From Pseudomonas citrullilanati (GTDB lineage Bacteria > Pseudomonadota > Gammaproteobacteria > Pseudomonadales > Pseudomonadaceae): a DNA stretch of 64,000 bases. The stretch's first letter is position 1; every line of letters begins with the position of its first letter. The notes beneath the pieces were generated by a model. That model did not search any database. It had not been told where the DNA came from and was given only the letters and a program-made list of their open reading frames with translations. The DNA is taken from positions 16,944 to 80,943 of the forward strand of contig NZ_JAUQOP010000030.1 of the NCBI RefSeq assembly GCF_030580855.1, in the 5' to 3' direction. Shown piece by piece: positions 60,392 to 64,000 of the stretch. Made by a program: the position numbers and the translations under genes.

Positions 60392-61306
60392 ATGAGCGAG
60401 ATGGATGACCTGGCGGCGTTCGCCGTGTTGATGGAGGCCGGCAGCTTTACCCTGGCGGCCCAGCAATTGGGCTGTAGCAAGGGCCAGTTGTCCAAGCGCA
60501 TCAGCTTGTTGGAAAGCCGCTTCAGCGTGGTGTTGCTGCAACGCACCACCCGGCGCTTGAGCCTTACGGCGGCGGGCGCGGCGTTGTTGCCCCAGGCCCA
60601 GGCGTTGCTGGTGCAGGTGGAAAAGGCCCGCCAGGCCTTGGCACGGCTGAAGGACGACATCGCCGGGCCGGTGCGCATGACGGTGCCAGTGTCGTTGGGT
60701 GAAACCTTCTTCGAAGGTTTGCTGGTGGAATTCGCGCGCACCTACCCCCACGTGCAGATCGAACTGGAGCTCAGCAACGGCTACCGCGACCTGAGCCGCG
60801 AGGGTTTCGACCTGGCGATCCGTTCCGACGCCGCCATCGATGAGCGCCTGGTGGCCCGGCCGTTGCTGGCGTGGCATGAAATGACCTGCGCCAGCCCGGC
60901 CTATCTCGACCGTCATGGCGAGCCAGACACGCCCCAGGCCCTGGCGGAACACCGCTGCCTGCTCAACAGTCACTACAGCGGCCGGGAGGAATGGTTGTAT
61001 CACCAGCAACACGAGCTGTTGCGGGTCCGGGTGTCGGGGCCCTTCGCCAGCAACCACTACAGCCTGCTGAAAAAAGCCGCGCTAGCCGGCGCCGGCATTG
61101 CCCGGTTGCCGTCGTACCTGCTCCATGAGGAATTGGCTGACGGGCGCTTGCGCCAGATCCTGCGGGATTTTCAGACCCGGCGCATGCCGATGTACCTGGT
61201 GCATCCCTACCAAGGCGGGTTGCCCAAGCGGACCCAGGTATTGGCCGACTACTTGATCGATTGGTTCAAGCGCAGCGGCGAAGCACTGGACCGGCTCCAG
61301 CCGTGA
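60392..61306 (+). CDS. LysR-family transcriptional regulator
   Basis: 304 residues. N-terminal HTH (DLAAFAVLMEAGSFTLAAQQLGCSKGQLSKRISLLE), effector domain with PVRMTVPVSLGETFF and the C-terminal MPMYLVHPYQGGLPKRTQVLADYL. It belongs to the CrgA/DhaR-like LysR branch. It probably controls the divergent short-chain dehydrogenase gene. It is convergent with the bufferin-type operon, 4 bp from its end. Confidence 0.92.
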   Translation: MSEMDDLAAFAVLMEAGSFTLAAQQLGCSKGQLSKRISLLESRFSVVLLQRTTRRLSLTAAGAALLPQAQALLVQVEKARQALARLKDDIAGPVRMTVPVSLGETFFEGLLVEFARTYPHVQIELELSNGYRDLSREGFDLAIRSDAAIDERLVARPLLAWHEMTCASPAYLDRHGEPDTPQALAEHRCLLNSHYSGREEWLYHQQHELLRVRVSGPFASNHYSLLKKAALAGAGIARLPSYLLHEELADGRLRQILRDFQTRRMPMYLVHPYQGGLPKRTQVLADYLIDWFKRSGEALDRLQP

Positions 61307-61310
61307 TCCC

Positions 61311-61784
61311 TCATGCCCAGCGGCGGGCGATCAGGTGGTCGAGGGAAAACGCCCCAGGCCCGCGTGCCATCAGGTAAAGCAGCACGGCGGCCCAGGTGCC
61401 ATGGGTCGGGTAGGCGTCGGGGTAGACGAAGGCCTGGATGGTCAGGGTCATGCCCAGCAGCGCCAGGGCCGAAAAGCGTGTGGCGAGCCCGAGCAGGATC
61501 AGCACCGGGAACACGTGCTCGGCGAATGCCGCCAGGTGGGCGGCGACTTCCGCCGACAACAGCGGCACGTGGTATTCGCTCTCGAACAGCGGCACGGTCG
61601 AGTCGGCCAGGTGTGGCCAACCGAGCTGGAACGTACCGTCGATCAGATCGATCGCCAGCCCTTCGACCTTGGTCTGCCCGGATTTCCAGAACACCGCCGC
61701 GATGGAAAATCGGGCAATGAAGGCGATCAGGCTGTGGGGGATTCGTTCCAGCAGGGCGATGGCGCGGGTGACGGGGTTGTTCAT
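61311..61784 (-). CDS. bufD: DoxX family membrane protein of bufferin-type operon
   Basis: 157 residues with about four hydrophobic segments; PHSLIAFIARFSIAAVFWKSGQTKVEG is the DoxX signature. Its start overlaps the DUF2063 stop (ATGA). In bufferin-type operons the fourth gene is a DoxX protein of unknown role, perhaps in electron transfer at the membrane. Confidence 0.88.
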   Translation of the reverse strand: MNNPVTRAIALLERIPHSLIAFIARFSIAAVFWKSGQTKVEGLAIDLIDGTFQLGWPHLADSTVPLFESEYHVPLLSAEVAAHLAAFAEHVFPVLILLGLATRFSALALLGMTLTIQAFVYPDAYPTHGTWAAVLLYLMARGPGAFSLDHLIARRWA

Positions 61785-62542
61785 GGCGAGACCTTGTCGT
61801 GATGCAGGCGAGTGATGGCGTTGTGGCTGATCAGCAGTGCCAGGGTGTGTGTGGGGTCGACGTCCGGCACGCCCGCCCAGGCCTGGCCCAGCGCCTGGCC
61901 CTCTTGCAGGTGGCGGATGAAGGTGTGTGTCGGATGGTCGATGGCGAACACCTCGACATCGAGACCGTTGCGCAGGACCAGGGCCTGTTGTGGCTGGTGC
62001 GGATCGATGCCGGCGAGCGTCGCGCCGGTCTGATGGGCGGCCCAGATCGCCACGACCGCGAAGCCTGACGCGAGCAGCTGCACGGAAGGGTGAAAGGTCA
62101 CCCGCAACGCGTCCAATGCGTGTGGTTCGGCGAGTGCCTCGACAATCTGCCCGGGGGCTGGCGCTTGGGCGTCAGCGGCGTGGTAGGCCAGCGTGCGCAG
62201 CCGTTCCAGCCGGGCCACATCCGCCAGGTACGGCACGGCGAATGCGGGTTCGAAGCCTTCGATAAACTCGGCCAGGCCGGCGCCATAGCGATTCATCAGC
62301 GGGCTATCGGGCGCGCAGCCTTGCACGTGGATCGCCGCCATGGCCTGGAAGAATTCGTCGCCCACCAGTTGCCGGACCACCGGGTAGCCGTCCGCCAAGG
62401 CATTGATCAATGAGCCCAGGACGTTGTTGCGATACACCGCGAAGCGGCTCGCCGGGTCGGCGCCGTTGGCGCAGCACAAACCGTCCGGGCAGGCCTGCCG
62501 AGGGTCGAGCAGCGCCGCGGCGAATGCGGCCTGGCTGCTCAT
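61781..62542 (-). CDS. bufC: DUF2063 partner protein of the MNIO enzyme (BufC-like)
   Basis: 253 residues. N-terminal DUF2063: FAAALLDPRQACPDGL, FAVYRNNVLGSLINALADGYPVVRQLVGDEFFQAMA; a C-terminal RRE-like region binds the precursor in related systems. Start at 62542 overlaps the bufB stop (ATGA); stop overlaps bufD start (ATGA). This is the usual partner of DUF692 enzymes, delivering the precursor peptide. Confidence 0.9.
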   Translation of the reverse strand: MSSQAAFAAALLDPRQACPDGLCCANGADPASRFAVYRNNVLGSLINALADGYPVVRQLVGDEFFQAMAAIHVQGCAPDSPLMNRYGAGLAEFIEGFEPAFAVPYLADVARLERLRTLAYHAADAQAPAPGQIVEALAEPHALDALRVTFHPSVQLLASGFAVVAIWAAHQTGATLAGIDPHQPQQALVLRNGLDVEVFAIDHPTHTFIRHLQEGQALGQAWAGVPDVDPTHTLALLISHNAITRLHHDKVSP

Positions 62543-63426
62543 GCCGGCCTCCGCGCGCTGCGCAGCAGTTCGTCGGCCTGGCGGGCTTCGTCCAGCAGGA
62601 CGCTGAAGGCCGGGACCTGGTTGTCCCGCTCGATCAGGGTCGCCACCGGGCCGATGCGTTCCAGCGCCTGCCGATACAGTGCCCAGACCGCCTGGTCGAT
62701 GGCCGCGCCATGGTCGTCGATCAGCAAGCGATCGCCCAGGTTGTCGGCATCTTCGGCAAAGCCGGCCAGGTGAATTTCGCCTACCGCGTCCAGCGGCAGC
62801 GCATCGAGATAAGCCAGGGGCTCGCGCTGATGATTGACGCAGGACACGTACAGGTTGTTGACGTCCAACAGCAGGCCACAACCCGTGCGACGGATGACGT
62901 GGTTGATGAAATCCGGTTCGTCGAGGGTCGAGCGTTGGAACGCCAGGTAGGTCGCCGGATTTTCCAGCAACAGCGGGCGCTTGAGGGTGTCCTGCACCTG
63001 TTGGATGTGGGCGCAGACACGGTCCAGTGTTGGCGCGTCGTAGGCCAGGGGCAGCAGGTCGTTGAGAAACACCGGGCCATGGCTGGACCAGGCCAGGTGT
63101 TCGGAAAAGGCTTGGGGTTGATAGCGTTCGATCAGTTCGGCGAGGCGCCCCAGATGCGCCTTGTCCAGCTCGCCCTCGGTGCCGATGGACAAGCCGACGC
63201 CGTGCAGCGACAGCGGATAGCGTTCGCGGATCAAACCCAGGTAATGAGGGAACGGGCCGCCGGCCACCATGTAGTTTTCGGCGTGGACTTCAAAGAAGCC
63301 GATGTCCGGCCTTGAACCGAGCACTTGCTGGAAGTGCCCGGTCTTGAGGCCCAGCCCGGCGCGGGGCGGGAGCCCGACGCAGGCTGCCTGGGTGCCGGAG
63401 AAAGCAGGTTCACAAGACATGGTCAT
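62539..63426 (-). CDS. bufB: DUF692 multinuclear non-heme iron oxidase (MNIO, BufB-like)
   Basis: 295 residues. TIM-barrel DUF692 with metal ligands in FEVHAENYM, PLSLHGVGLSIG, FSEHLAW, LLLENPATY, LLLDVNNLYVS, GEIHLAGF, IDDHG and LIERDN. MNIO enzymes oxidise cysteines of RiPP precursors, e.g. to thiooxazole or oxazolone-thioamide. Start is ambiguous: GTG 63435, ATG 63426 or ATG 63420. It follows bufA by 25 bp. Confidence 0.93.
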   Translation of the reverse strand: MTMSCEPAFSGTQAACVGLPPRAGLGLKTGHFQQVLGSRPDIGFFEVHAENYMVAGGPFPHYLGLIRERYPLSLHGVGLSIGTEGELDKAHLGRLAELIERYQPQAFSEHLAWSSHGPVFLNDLLPLAYDAPTLDRVCAHIQQVQDTLKRPLLLENPATYLAFQRSTLDEPDFINHVIRRTGCGLLLDVNNLYVSCVNHQREPLAYLDALPLDAVGEIHLAGFAEDADNLGDRLLIDDHGAAIDQAVWALYRQALERIGPVATLIERDNQVPAFSVLLDEARQADELLRSARRPA

Positions 63427-63451
63427 GATCGACACCCAGGCGGCCAGGGGA

Positions 63452-63757
63452 TCAGGACTTGGCTTTGAAGGCTTGGAGTTGACCGAAACCGGTCGGCGAG
63501 GTCTTGCTCTCGGTGGTCATGCAGGTGCCTTTCGGGACGAGCTTCCAGGCGTTGCCCTGGTAGTCCATCTTGGCGGTGCCGGCACAGGTCGTGCCCGCGC
63601 CGGCGGCGCAGTTGTTTTGCCCTTTCATGGCCACGCCAAAGCATTTCTCCATGTTGTCATCCGCCGCGTGGGCGGTCGGCACGGCGGCGACGCTCAATGC
63701 GGAGCCGAGGGCCAGGATCAGGGCGGAAGCGGACAGGGTACGGGTGGTAGCGGACAT
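63452..63757 (-). CDS. bufA1: DUF2282 bufferin-type precursor (BufA1-like)
   Basis: 101 residues. Signal peptide to about residue 31 (AHA-AD). The mature part has four Cys (C39, C50, C58, C79) in the family pattern EKCFGVAMKGQNNCAAG, GTTCAG, DYQGNAWKLVPKGTC. DUF2282 proteins are long RiPP precursors whose core Cys are modified by a cognate MNIO; bufferins of Caulobacter chelate copper in the periplasm. First gene of the operon. The start at 63757 has a GGAGAAAC ribosome-binding site. Confidence 0.93.
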   Translation of the reverse strand: MSATTRTLSASALILALGSALSVAAVPTAHAADDNMEKCFGVAMKGQNNCAAGAGTTCAGTAKMDYQGNAWKLVPKGTCMTTESKTSPTGFGQLQAFKAKS

Positions 63758-63895
63758 GATGTTTCTCCAGTTCTTCTTGGGAAATGAACCGGCTTCAGCG
63801 CCGGTCTGCTGAACTAGAGAAGGGACGTGGGGAAGTGTTACAGCGAATGTCGAATTATTTTGTTCGACGCAAAAAAACGCGAGCTCAAGAGCTTT

Positions 63896-64000
63896 TGTGG
63901 GGGGGGGGGGCCCGCCCCCCCCCCCCCCGCGCCCCCCCCCCCCCCCCCCCGGTGCAGTAAACATCCCCCCCCCCCAAATATTTGTTGGCAAAAAAAAAAC
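63896..64000. other. Low-complexity end of window, probably low-quality contig end
   Basis: G runs, then C runs up to about 20 bases, a short patch of normal sequence (GGTGCAGTAAACATC), another C run and a final A run. Neither strand shows coding or a plausible regulatory structure, and homopolymers of this length are atypical for this genome. It looks like sequencing or assembly noise at a contig edge. The buf operon promoter should lie just inside (63758-63895). Confidence 0.75.

Noticed and set aside
63824..63841. Possible ECF sigma promoter for the buf operon (GTAAC ... CGTC on the minus strand).
   Set aside because: The two elements are only 9 bp apart, whereas ECF promoters need about 16; not reported as a promoter.

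Overview
The window reads as chromosomal DNA of a fluorescent Pseudomonas (P. fluorescens complex). The grounds are gene content and order (recA-recX, erdR-dgkA, finR/fpr, kup-acvB-mprF-dinB, quiP, dinG, pdxH), high GC with Pseudomonas codon use, and many intergenic Pseudomonas-type REP inverted pairs. I see no phage, IS element, CRISPR array or rRNA. The last ~100 bases are poly-G/C and poly-A and look like a low-quality contig end.

Layout: 0-8 kb holds a partial pncC, SOS-controlled recA, recX, a LOG-family gene, two small genes, a DTW-domain tRNA-modification gene, erdR, dgkA and the divergent finR/fpr pair. 8-19 kb holds RNA-modification genes (trmO, a pseudouridine-synthase-like gene without its catalytic Asp, rimO), kup, the acvB-mprF lipid aminoacylation operon and two initiator tRNA-fMet genes. 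19-28 kb holds dinB with a LexA box, a lipoprotein, proS, ampG, an alkyltransferase-like gene, a DUF481 outer-membrane gene, a cold-shock gene and dcd. 28-39 kb holds the ligase-associated DNA-repair set (pdeM, DEXH helicase, ATP-dependent ligase, MBL exonuclease). It is split in two by a five-gene amino-acid ABC transporter operon flanked by matching inverted-repeat elements. 39-54 kb holds quiP, small metal-binding SEC-C proteins, lipoproteins and three OmpA-like genes, a collagen-like secreted protein, dinG with a LexA-like box, a serine hydrolase and pdxH. 54-61 kb holds nhaA, a cysteine synthase-like enzyme, an FAD oxidoreductase, a lipoprotein and a divergent SDR/LysR pair.

The most notable system is at 61.3-63.8 kb. 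It is a compact minus-strand operon: a secreted Cys-rich DUF2282 precursor, a DUF692 (MNIO) enzyme, a DUF2063 partner and a DoxX membrane protein. This is the organisation of bufferin-type RiPP operons, in which a multinuclear iron oxidase modifies cysteines of a periplasmic copper-binding peptide.

DNA-damage genes are unusually dense here: recA, recX, dinB, atl, the ligase/helicase/nuclease set and dinG. Three of them (recA, dinB, dinG) carry CTG-N10-CAG sites just upstream. Gene names rest on reading the protein sequences by eye; no database search was run.
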